A stretch of 24,979 nucleotides of DNA from an uncultured Clostridia bacterium (GTDB lineage Bacteria; Bacillota; Clostridia; UBA1381). The DNA lies in contig CAKSPN010000005.1 in assembly GCA_934481375.1 (NCBI GenBank), positions 1 through 24,979 on the forward strand. The letters run 5' to 3'. The translations under genes were made by a program, and so were the position numbers. Of this stretch, positions 1 to 6,959 are shown piece by piece (within the stretch, counting starts at the first letter, position 1; each line of letters opens with the position of its first letter). The notes beneath the pieces are model-generated. The model had not been told where the DNA came from and searched no databases. It saw only the letters and a list, made by a program, of their open reading frames with translations.

Positions 1-686
1 ACGCACTTTTCACAGGTGCAGGCAGGACATACATCACGGCACGCATTACAGCGTATACAGCGTGAAAGTTCGTTCTGCCAGAACTCAAAGCGTTCATCGG
101 GCGTCATCTTTTCAAGACGGCTTACCTCGTCAAATCTTCCCGACTCGCATACCTCGCCGTCCTCGCCTAAAAGCTCATCATAAGCAACGTGCTTTTTCGA
201 TTTGCAGTTAATGCAGCGTTCCGCAAGCAAATCATTCTTTGAAACGGTAACGTCACCGTCATAAAGCGTTTTTATAACTGCGCTGTCACCGTCAAAATCA
301 ACCGACAAAACGCTCGGCGCTTTTTCTCTTGCTTTGTTTATATCCGCCATTCCGTCACACGGTACACCTACCGCATACACCTTTTCACGGTCAAATCTGT
401 GTTCCGTCAAAAGCTGATTAAAGCTGTAGGTATCGCACGGCTTTAAGAACACAAGCACCTTGTTTTCGCTCTTTAAAGTTTCGCCCACAAGATATTTTGA
501 GAAGTTTGCTCCGCAAAAGCCGTTCCAGACAAAATCGCTTTCTATTTCATCAGCCGAATTGAAAACGGACGGCGTAACATCATAATCAAACTCACCCGTT
601 CTCCAGCCGAGAACACGGTCAACAGTACCGTCTGCCAAAAGCTCAAGGGCACGTTTTACGAGAATTTCACGTTTTATTTCTTGCAT
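1..686 (-). CDS. FrhB/FdhB-like iron-sulfur protein, partial (3' end outside window)
   Basis: The reading frame is open from an ATG at 686 to the left edge, giving 228 residues of a longer protein. It starts 13 bp inside the end of the MvhD-like gene and has its own GGAGG ribosome site 7 bases upstream. Visible motifs are KPCD (82-85) and VPCD (108-111), as in the FrhB/FdhB-type beta subunits of F420-hydrogenases and formate dehydrogenases; a CINC pair (158-161); and a [4Fe-4S] motif CIRCNACRDVCP (210-221), followed by more cysteines at 223, 225 and 228 just before the cut. From family knowledge such proteins pass electrons between a flavin or NAD(P)H/formate module and the HdrA-MvhD core. 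The position directly after MvhD supports an electron-input or Flx/Flox-type subunit. The actual donor cannot be told from this window. An AsrA-like FlxB assignment is an alternative. Coding status is certain, and the subfamily is moderately sure. Confidence 0.8.
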   Translation of the reverse strand, partial: MQEIKREILVKRALELLADGTVDRVLGWRTGEFDYDVTPSVFNSADEIESDFVWNGFCGANFSKYLVGETLKSENKVLVFLKPCDTYSFNQLLTEHRFDREKVYAVGVPCDGMADINKAREKAPSVLSVDFDGDSAVIKTLYDGDVTVSKNDLLAERCINCKSKKHVAYDELLGEDGEVCESGRFDEVSRLEKMTPDERFEFWQNELSRCIRCNACRDVCPACTCEKC

Positions 687-1108
687 CGTAAATCCTCCAA
701 TCTCTTGTTTTCACCGAGTTTTGCAACCGTTTCGGCGAAATCGTTCATAGTTTGCGCAAACTTTGCGCCCTCCGCCGCACTTACCCATTCGACACGTGTG
801 CGCTCTCTTTCTATGCCGAGGTAATCGAGCATAGAGAACAAAAGCGACATACGGCGTCTTGTATAGTAGTTGCCGGAGGTATAGTGGCAGTCACCGGGGT
901 GGCAACCGCACAGGATTACTCCGTCTGCGCCCCTCTGGAACGCACGCAGTATAAACATCGGGTTTACTCTGCACGAGCACGGTACTCGTATAATTTTAAT
1001 TTCTGCCGGATAATTCAATCTGTTGTTACCGGCTAAATCCGCACCGGCATATGAACACCAGTTACAGCAAAACGCCACGATAAGCGGCTTGTAATCATTT
1101 ACTTGCAT
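674..1108 (-). CDS. mvhD: MvhD/FlpD-like iron-sulfur electron-transfer subunit
   Basis: This 144-residue protein matches the MvhD/FlpD (FlxD) family in length and cysteine pattern: FCCNWC at 13-18, PCSC at 43-46, and CGCHPGDCHY at 67-76. In known complexes MvhD carries a [2Fe-2S] cluster and shuttles electrons from a hydrogenase, formate dehydrogenase or NADH-oxidising module into HdrA. The ATG at 1108 overlaps the hdrA stop codon region by 10 bp and has a GGAGG site within the hdrA tail, so translation is probably coupled. Its own 3' end overlaps the next Fe-S gene by 13 bp. The arrangement hdrB-hdrC-hdrA-mvhD is a familiar soluble Hdr module. The family call is very likely. The partner enzyme is not known. 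Confidence 0.93.
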   Translation of the reverse strand: MQVNDYKPLIVAFCCNWCSYAGADLAGNNRLNYPAEIKIIRVPCSCRVNPMFILRAFQRGADGVILCGCHPGDCHYTSGNYYTRRRMSLLFSMLDYLGIERERTRVEWVSAAEGAKFAQTMNDFAETVAKLGENKRLEDLRCKK

Positions 1109-3093
1109 ATTGCGTCCACCTCCGCTACGATTTGTTTATTCATAAAGCCTTTAAGATCCATTGCGCCTGACATACAAGCAACCGTACAAGCGCCGCAGCC
1201 CTGGCACACAGCCTCGTTTACCACAGCGACACGGCGTTTTCTCGTTGTTCTGTCGGGCATTCTGAATTCCTTAACCTCATATGTTATCGCTCCGTAAGGA
1301 CAAACCTTTTCACAGGTTGAACAGCCGTTGCACATCATTTCGTCGGAATGTGCCACGCACGGGTTGCCTGTAAGCTTATCCTTGCAGAGAAGTCCTATTA
1401 CCTTTGATGCGGCGGCGCCTGCCTGGGAAACCGTTTCCGGAATATCCTTCGGACCCTGGCACGCTCCCGACAGGAACACGCCTGCCGTAGGACTTTCAAC
1501 CGGACGGAGTTTCGGGTGCGCTTCCGTGAAGAAGTCGTTTGTATCCATACTTGCGGTCAGCATTGTCGCAAGCGGACGAGCCGATTTATCGGGCTCGATA
1601 GCGGCGGCAAGGACAACCAAGTCAGCGTCTATATTGAGCTGTTTTCCCGCAATCAGGTCGGACGCTCTTACCTTAAGCTTATTGCCCTCGGGCGAAACCT
1701 TGCCTACCATACCTTTTATGTAATGAACTCCGTATTCCTCAACCGCACGGCGGTAAAATTCATCAAAGTTCTTGCCCGGAGTACGAACGTCTATATAGAA
1801 CACGTAAACGTCCGTGTCGGGATATTTATCTCTCGTAAGCATAGCGTGCTTTGCGGTGTACATACAGCAAATTTTTGAGCAGTACTCCTTGCCCTTTTCC
1901 GAGCAAGCCTCGCATCTTGAGCCTACGCACTGAACAAACACAATCGTATGCGGGTGAACTCCGTCCGACGGGCGGAGAAGCTTGCCCTGTGTCGGACCTG
2001 CCGCATTTGTAAGTCTTTCAAATTCAAGCGATGTGATAACGTCTTTTGACTGCGAATATGCGTATTCGTCAAACTTATCCATCGAAATGGGATTAAATCC
2101 CGTAGCCACAACGATTGCGCCGTATTTTTCGTTTATAAACTCGTCCTTTGCCTCGTAATCTATTGCACCTGCGGTGCAGACCTTTGAGCAAAGACCGCAT
2201 TTTCCCGTTTTAAGCTTTAAGCAGTGGTTGGGGTCGATTGTGGCAACCTTAGGCACTGCCTGTGCGAACGGAATGTATATCGCACGGCGGTTGTCCATTC
2301 CGAGATTAAACTCGTTGGGGACTTTCCTCTGCGGACATTTTTCCGTACAGGCGCCGCAGCCCGTGCAAAGCTCCTCTTTTACGTATCTTGCACGCTTTTT
2401 AATAGTAACGTCAAAATTTCCGACAAAGCCTTTTACGTCCGTAACCTCCGAATATGAGAAAATTCTTATATTCTCGTTCTGGGCAACGTCAACCATTTTC
2501 GGCGTTAAAATACAAGCCGCACAGTCGAGAGTCGGGAAAGTTTTGTCAAGCTGTGACATCTTTCCGCCGATTGTCGGCTTTGTTTCGACAATATCAACCG
2601 GGAAGCCTGCGTCCGCAATATCGAGAGCCGTCTGAATACCGGCGATACCGCCGCCGATTACAAGCGCACGCTTTGTTACGGGACTTTCGCCCGGTGTGAG
2701 CGGTGCGTTGAGGTTTACCTTTGCAACAGCCGCTTTTCCGAGAATAATGGCTTTTTCCGTGCCTATCGGCATTTCCTTATGTACCCATGAACACTGCTCA
2801 CGGATATTTGCAATCTCAACCATATACGGGTTAAGTCCCGCCGCTTTGGCGGTTTTTCTGAATGTCGCCTCATGCATACGGGGCGAACATGAACATATAA
2901 CAATTCCCGTAAGCTTATGCTCCGCAATTGCATTTTTTATAATATCCTGTCCCGCCTGGGAACACATATACTGATAATCGGTGGAGAAAACAACCCCCGG
3001 CTCGCTTTCGAGAGCCTTTGCAACCGATTTTACATCAACCGTTCCTGCAATATTTGTACCGCAGTGGCAGACAAATACTCCAATCCTTTGCAT
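1099..3093 (-). CDS. hdrA: HdrA-like flavoprotein, heterodisulfide reductase subunit A
   Basis: The 664-residue protein has the full HdrA layout. The N-terminal part carries CHC (9-11) and CSCSP (67-71). An FAD-binding thioredoxin-reductase-like fold begins with VIGGGIAGIQ (145-154) and includes the HdrA-typical LDCAACILTPK (189-199). A ferredoxin motif CTGCGACTEKC lies at 243-253, and a second set of cysteines at 291, 299, 302 and 306. A CVGSRCEAC region at 389-397 is followed by a C-terminal two-cluster ferredoxin domain with CNGCSTCEKVC and CQGCGACTVAC (roughly 587-650). HdrA is the FAD site of flavin-based electron bifurcation, connecting HdrBC, ferredoxin and MvhD. The start has AAGGAG nine bases upstream and lies 16 bp after hdrC. 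The protein is cytosolic, with no signal peptide. Homology is sure. Whether it bifurcates in this organism is inferred. Confidence 0.95.
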   Translation of the reverse strand: MQRIGVFVCHCGTNIAGTVDVKSVAKALESEPGVVFSTDYQYMCSQAGQDIIKNAIAEHKLTGIVICSCSPRMHEATFRKTAKAAGLNPYMVEIANIREQCSWVHKEMPIGTEKAIILGKAAVAKVNLNAPLTPGESPVTKRALVIGGGIAGIQTALDIADAGFPVDIVETKPTIGGKMSQLDKTFPTLDCAACILTPKMVDVAQNENIRIFSYSEVTDVKGFVGNFDVTIKKRARYVKEELCTGCGACTEKCPQRKVPNEFNLGMDNRRAIYIPFAQAVPKVATIDPNHCLKLKTGKCGLCSKVCTAGAIDYEAKDEFINEKYGAIVVATGFNPISMDKFDEYAYSQSKDVITSLEFERLTNAAGPTQGKLLRPSDGVHPHTIVFVQCVGSRCEACSEKGKEYCSKICCMYTAKHAMLTRDKYPDTDVYVFYIDVRTPGKNFDEFYRRAVEEYGVHYIKGMVGKVSPEGNKLKVRASDLIAGKQLNIDADLVVLAAAIEPDKSARPLATMLTASMDTNDFFTEAHPKLRPVESPTAGVFLSGACQGPKDIPETVSQAGAAASKVIGLLCKDKLTGNPCVAHSDEMMCNGCSTCEKVCPYGAITYEVKEFRMPDRTTRKRRVAVVNEAVCQGCGACTVACMSGAMDLKGFMNKQIVAEVDAICK

Positions 3094-3109
3094 AGTTTGT
3101 ATCTCCTTT

Positions 3110-3502
3110 CTATTTTGAATACTTTCTGAATGCGCTTACCAATGCCTGCTGGGGTATTTCGCCGTCAAGAAGCTCAGGAATATCGTCGGGTTTTAAGTGA
3201 TTTGCGCCCTTTTCCCTTATTACAAGCTGTCTTAACGCCTCAATCAGCTTTGCCGGCTCAACGCCTCTGGGGCATCTGTCCACACAAGCCATACATGACA
3301 GGCATTTATATATCGAATTTGAATTTTTTAGAGCCTCTATATCTCCCGTTTCAACCATATATACAAATTGATGCGGATGATATTCCATCTCATCGTAGGA
3401 GGGACAGGTTCCCGAGCATTTTCCGCAGCGCATACATTTTAAGGGATTAACTCCGCTCATACGCAGTATCTGCTCTTTTTCACGCTCTGATTTATTCTGC
3501 AT
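3110..3502 (-). CDS. hdrC: HdrC-like ferredoxin subunit
   Basis: A small 130-residue iron-sulfur protein with two classic [4Fe-4S] motifs, CMRCGKCSGTCP (23-34) and CLSCMACVDRCP (67-78), and the soluble HdrC size. It has no membrane segments, so it is the cytosolic type rather than the membrane-bound HdrDE type. In Hdr complexes HdrC wires HdrA to the catalytic HdrB. The ATG at 3502 lies 11 bp inside the end of hdrB, with an AGGAGG site 6 bases upstream, so the pair is translationally coupled. hdrA follows after a short gap. The assignment is secure from motifs plus neighbours. Confidence 0.94.
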   Translation of the reverse strand: MQNKSEREKEQILRMSGVNPLKCMRCGKCSGTCPSYDEMEYHPHQFVYMVETGDIEALKNSNSIYKCLSCMACVDRCPRGVEPAKLIEALRQLVIREKGANHLKPDDIPELLDGEIPQQALVSAFRKYSK

Positions 3503-4298
3503 CTTTATCCTCCTTTACTCCCAACGCCTCGGCTAAAAGTTCCGTAAAATAAACTACGGGAATATCGCTGCCGCCCTTTAAAAGGTTATATCTGCAAAGA
3601 GGACATGCGGTGACTATCATTTCCGCACCTGCCACCTTTGCGCTTGTCTTTACGGCATTGCTCTTTTTCTTTGCCGAGTCTGCGTCGTCAACCACAACAT
3701 AACCGCCGCAACATTCGTTTCTTGCCGGATATATTACAGGCTCTGCGCCGAGCGCACGTATGAAATCCTCCATTATTGACGGATTTTCGGGGTCGTCGAA
3801 CTGCATTACCTTACCGGGGCGCAGAAGCAGACAGCCGTAATAAGCCGCAATTTTCTTGCCTTTAAGCGGATTTTTAACCGCTTCCTTTATCTTGTCAAAG
3901 CCGATTTTATCACGCAGAAGTTCAAGATAATGATACACTTCCGTTTCGCCGTTATACGGTTCGGAAGGCTCTTTATCCTGTGCCATATATGTATTTGCCT
4001 TAAGGGCAAAATCCGCATTTGTCTGTATTTCGTGATTTGTCTGCTTTATAACGTTATGACAGGCGGAACATACCGTAACCAAAGGCTGATTTTTATCTCT
4101 TGCGGCAACAAGCGCGCGCACGCTCGAAAGCTTTGACGCAATTTCGTCCTTTGCGCTCACGTAAACGCCGCCGCAGCACTGCCAGTTTTCTATTTCACAA
4201 AGTTCTGCGCCGAGTATTTCGGCGCATTTTCTTGCGTAAAAATCAAGGTCTTTAGCCTTTGTACGGAGTGTACAACCCGGAAAATAACTAACTTTCAT
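3492..4298 (-). CDS. hdrB: HdrB-like subunit with two CCG cysteine-rich motifs
   Basis: The chosen ATG at 4298 gives a 268-residue protein beginning MKVSYFPGC, the usual HdrB start. An AAAGGAA ribosome site lies upstream. A longer in-frame version from 4403 would run into fumC and adds only non-conserved residues. Both CCG domains are complete: C9, C41-C42, C77/C80 and C156, C196-C197, C232/C235. This fits the CX31-39CCX34-36CXXC pattern that binds the noncubane [4Fe-4S] clusters which cleave heterodisulfides in methanogens. In bacteria the physiological substrate is usually unknown. The gene follows fumC after 40 bp and overlaps hdrC. With every cluster ligand present it should be a catalytically competent subunit. 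The substrate cannot be read from sequence. Confidence 0.94.
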   Translation of the reverse strand: MKVSYFPGCTLRTKAKDLDFYARKCAEILGAELCEIENWQCCGGVYVSAKDEIASKLSSVRALVAARDKNQPLVTVCSACHNVIKQTNHEIQTNADFALKANTYMAQDKEPSEPYNGETEVYHYLELLRDKIGFDKIKEAVKNPLKGKKIAAYYGCLLLRPGKVMQFDDPENPSIMEDFIRALGAEPVIYPARNECCGGYVVVDDADSAKKKSNAVKTSAKVAGAEMIVTACPLCRYNLLKGGSDIPVVYFTELLAEALGVKEDKDAE

Positions 4299-4338
4299 TT
4301 TAATAATTCCTTTCTGCACAAAATCCGTTTCGCTTTTC

Positions 4339-5715
4339 TCAAACCATCTGTTCGGGGTGGAACACCTCGTCAAATTTTTCTTCTGTAAGGAAGCCGAGTT
4401 CAACGCACGCCTCTTTGAGCGATATGTTGTCCTTATATGCCTTTTTGGCTGTTTTTGCGGCGTTTTCGTATCCGATATACGGATTAAGCGCCGTTACAAG
4501 CATAAGTGAGTTATGCAGATTATGATGCATTTTTTCCTTATTTGCCTTTATTCCGACAGCGCACTTCTTATTAAATGAAGTAATCGCCTCGGCAAGAAGT
4601 CTTGCCGACTGGAGGAAATTGTACGCCGTTACGGGCATAAACACGTTAAGCTCAAAATTACCCTGCGAAGCCGCCATTGCAACAGCCGTATCATTTCCGA
4701 TAACCTGTACGGCAACCATCGTTACCGCTTCGCACTGCGTCGGGTTTACCTTACCCGGCATAATTGACGAGCCGGGCTCGTTTTCGGGGATTGTAATCTC
4801 GCCCAAGCCGTCACGGGGGCCCGATGCAAGCCAGCGGACGTCGTTCGCTATCTTCATCATATCGCACGCCGTTGCCTTGATTGCGCCGTGTGCGAAAACT
4901 ATTTCGTCCTTTGAAGTGAGGGCGTGGAATTTATTCTGCGCCGTTACGAACGGTTTGCCCGTAAGCTTCGCAACTTTCTTTGCCACAAGCTCCGAGAAGC
5001 CTTCGGGAGCGTTAAGTCCCGTTCCGACAGCCGTACCGCCGAGAGCAAGCTCGTACAGCGGTTTAAGCGAAAGCTTAAGCAATTCCGCATCACGTTCAAG
5101 GCTCGATCTCCAGCCGCTTATTTCCTGGCTGAATTTTATCGGGGTGGCGTCCTGAAGATGAGTACGTCCCGATTTTACTATGCCCTCATGCTCCGCCTCA
5201 AGCTTTTTAAACGTTTCTATAAGTCCCTCTACCGCCGGCAAAAGCTTATCCTCAATCGCCGTTACGGCAGAGATATGCATTGCTGTCGGGAAAGTATCGT
5301 TTGATGACTGGCTCATATTTATATCGTCGTTCGGGTGAGCTATTTTCTTTCCCGCAATCTGATTTGCACGGTTTGCAATAACCTCGTTTGCATTCATATT
5401 CGACTGCGTACCCGATCCGGTCTGCCATACAACAAGCGGGAAATGACCGTTAAGCTCGCCCGAGATAACCTCATCGCAAGCCTGCGAAATCGCATCGAGC
5501 TTTTCCGCCGTCATTTTTTCCGGCTTAAGCTCGCTGTTTGCAAGCGCCGCCGCTTTTTTGAGTATTCCGAATGCGTGAGTGATTTCACGGGGCATTGTTT
5601 CTATGCCCACGCCGATTTCAAAGTTCTCATGGCTTCTCTGCGTCTGTGCCGCCCAAAGTCTGTCGGCGGGAACTTTCATTTCTCCCATCGAATCGTGTTC
5701 AATACGGTATTCCAT
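4339..5715 (-). CDS. fumC: class II fumarate hydratase (fumarase C)
   Basis: The enzyme reversibly hydrates fumarate to malate in the cytosol. From the ATG at 5715 it has 458 residues, the normal length for class II fumarases. Conserved blocks of the fumarase/aspartase superfamily are present: QTGSGTQSNMNANEV (about 98-112), SQSSNDTFPTAMH (about 135-147), SGRTHLQDATP with the active-site His near 186, and the signature GSSIMPGKVNP near 315. The GTG at 5727 is in frame, but it sits on the AAGGTGG ribosome site, so ATG 5715 is preferred. The gene begins 14 bp after the malate/lactate dehydrogenase and ends 40 bp before hdrB, which suggests cotranscription. Aspartase is the main alternative in this superfamily. 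The GSSIMPGKVNP and THLQDATP context favours fumarase. Confidence 0.93.
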   Translation of the reverse strand: MEYRIEHDSMGEMKVPADRLWAAQTQRSHENFEIGVGIETMPREITHAFGILKKAAALANSELKPEKMTAEKLDAISQACDEVISGELNGHFPLVVWQTGSGTQSNMNANEVIANRANQIAGKKIAHPNDDINMSQSSNDTFPTAMHISAVTAIEDKLLPAVEGLIETFKKLEAEHEGIVKSGRTHLQDATPIKFSQEISGWRSSLERDAELLKLSLKPLYELALGGTAVGTGLNAPEGFSELVAKKVAKLTGKPFVTAQNKFHALTSKDEIVFAHGAIKATACDMMKIANDVRWLASGPRDGLGEITIPENEPGSSIMPGKVNPTQCEAVTMVAVQVIGNDTAVAMAASQGNFELNVFMPVTAYNFLQSARLLAEAITSFNKKCAVGIKANKEKMHHNLHNSLMLVTALNPYIGYENAAKTAKKAYKDNISLKEACVELGFLTEEKFDEVFHPEQMV

Positions 5716-5729
5716 TTCAATTACCACCT

Positions 5730-6674
5730 TTATATATCAAGTTTGTTAATAACTTCTTTTAACGTTTCTGCGCTCTTTACAAGCTTTGCTTTTTCCTCAT
5801 CGGTAAGCGGTACAAGCACCTTTGATCTTGCTCCGTCCTTGCCGATAATATTGAGAACGCTCAATGCAACGTCCTCCACGCCGTACTCGCCGTGCATCAT
5901 TGTCGACACCGTCATGGTTGTGTCGATACCCGTAAGCAGGCATTTGCATATATGACAGACAGATGCCGAAACCGCATAGAAAGTAGCGCCCTTTCTTTCG
6001 ATTACCACGCCGCCCGATTTGCGCACATAGCGCTCAACGTCCTCACGGTTGAAGTCGGGCATTTCTATACCCGTGCATTTTATAAGTCTGTCGCAGTCGC
6101 TTATCGGAACATTTGAAATGTTCGCAACCGACCACGGAATAAACGACGAATCGCCGTGCTCGCCGAAAACGTAAGCATGAACGTTGCTCTGGCTTATGTT
6201 GTAATACTCCGAAAGTCTCGCACGGAGTCTTGACGTATCGAGAATTGTTCCCGATCCGATAATTCTGTTCTCCGGCAGTCCCGACTTTTTGCAGAACGTA
6301 TATGTAAGTATGTCGACAGGATTGCTTACTATTATGTAAGTTGCGTCCGGAGCGTGCTTTGTTATTTCCGGAATGATTGTTTTTGTGATGTCAACATTCG
6401 TCTGCGCAAGTTCCAGTCTTGACTGACCCGGACGTCTTGCTATTCCCGACGTAAGGATTACAATGTCGGAATCGTTTGCGTCGCTGTAACTTCCGGCATA
6501 AACCGAACAAGCTCCGCAAAACGGCGTTCCCTGTCTGATGTCGAGCGCCTCGCCGAGAGCTTTTTCATTGTTAATGTCAATCATTACAATCTCCGAAGCA
6601 ATTCCCATAACGGTAAGCGTATACGCAATGGTAGAACCCACGCTTCCCGTTCCGATAATAGATATTTTGTTCAT
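5730..6674 (-). CDS. mdh: LDH/MDH-family dehydrogenase, probably malate dehydrogenase
   Basis: A 314-residue NAD-dependent 2-hydroxyacid dehydrogenase. The nucleotide-binding glycine motif IGTGSVGS lies at 7-14. Active-site residues can be placed by alignment to the family: R86 (R109 of LDH), D147 (D168), R149 (R171) and the catalytic H173 in GEHGDSS (H195). The overall sequence is LDH-like, but the substrate loop reads IARRPGQSR, which puts Arg (R80) where lactate dehydrogenases have Gln102 and malate dehydrogenases have Arg102. That position is known to switch lactate/pyruvate to malate/oxaloacetate specificity. Together with fumC 14 bp downstream, this argues for malate dehydrogenase. A GGGGAAGG ribosome site precedes the start. 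It is the first gene of the redox operon. Lactate activity cannot be excluded. Confidence 0.85.
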   Translation of the reverse strand: MNKISIIGTGSVGSTIAYTLTVMGIASEIVMIDINNEKALGEALDIRQGTPFCGACSVYAGSYSDANDSDIVILTSGIARRPGQSRLELAQTNVDITKTIIPEITKHAPDATYIIVSNPVDILTYTFCKKSGLPENRIIGSGTILDTSRLRARLSEYYNISQSNVHAYVFGEHGDSSFIPWSVANISNVPISDCDRLIKCTGIEMPDFNREDVERYVRKSGGVVIERKGATFYAVSASVCHICKCLLTGIDTTMTVSTMMHGEYGVEDVALSVLNIIGKDGARSKVLVPLTDEEKAKLVKSAETLKEVINKLDI

Positions 6675-6742
6675 AATGCACCTTCCCCGTTTTTATTTTG
6701 TTTGCAATATTACAGCTCTATGCCGCATAATAAACCATTATT

Positions 6743-6771
6743 ATTTTACATCAAAACTTCACTTATGTAAA
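6743..6771 (-). promoter_or_regulatory. candidate proximal promoter of the mdh-fumC-hdr operon
   Basis: On the minus strand TTTACA (6766-6771) and TAAAAT (6743-6748) are separated by 17 bases, about 70 bases upstream of the mdh ATG. A perfect 7-bp dyad ATAATAA/TTATTAT with a 4-base loop (6727-6744) starts at the -10 and covers the expected transcription start, so it could act as an operator. It competes with the distal candidate at 6838-6866. Both could be used. Confidence 0.4.
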
Positions 6772-6837
6772 TTGTTTGTTTTGCATAACCGTAATACATT
6801 TATTATATACCTTTGAGCATTAATCAAAGATAATATA

Positions 6838-6866
6838 ATTTTATCACTTTGTTAAAAAAAAATCAA
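6838..6866 (-). promoter_or_regulatory. candidate distal promoter of the mdh-fumC-hdr operon
   Basis: On the minus strand TTGATT (6861-6866) and TAAAAT (6838-6843) are separated by 17 bases, a good sigma-A arrangement about 165 bases upstream of the mdh start. The region is very AT-rich, so chance matches are likely. A partial Rex-like half-site overlaps the -35 and spacer (see findings). Confidence 0.4.
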
Positions 6867-6920
6867 TACACATTTTAGACAAATTCCGAGGTTTAAAGCC
6901 AAATTATTCGGTATATATAC

Positions 6921-6953
6921 AAAACGGACTGTAGACAATTTGTCTACAGTCCG
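6921..6953 (-). terminator. intrinsic terminator after galT
   Basis: A perfect 13-bp inverted repeat CGGACTGTAGACA / TGTCTACAGTCCG with the 3-base loop ATT (6925-6953) is followed on the minus strand by TTTT (6924-6921). It starts 7 bases after the galT stop codon. The arm shares the core CTGYAGACA with the hairpin at 9690-9729. Confidence 0.88.
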
Positions 6954-6959
6954 AATATG

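Noticed and set aside
752..1036. 94-codon plus-strand frame inside the MvhD-like gene
   Set aside because: Antisense to a gene with conserved cysteine motifs and operon context, with no ribosome site or recognisable domain.
4299..4403. N-terminal extension of HdrB from an upstream in-frame start
   Set aside because: The added residues overlap the end of fumC and are unlike HdrB, whereas ATG 4298 gives the canonical MKVSYFPGC start with its own ribosome site.
5716..5727. GTG start for fumC four codons upstream
   Set aside because: The GTG is part of the AAGGTGG ribosome site that serves ATG 5715.
5730..6674. Plain annotation as L-lactate dehydrogenase
   Set aside because: The specificity loop carries Arg, not Gln, at the decisive position, and the next gene is fumarase, so malate dehydrogenase is favoured.
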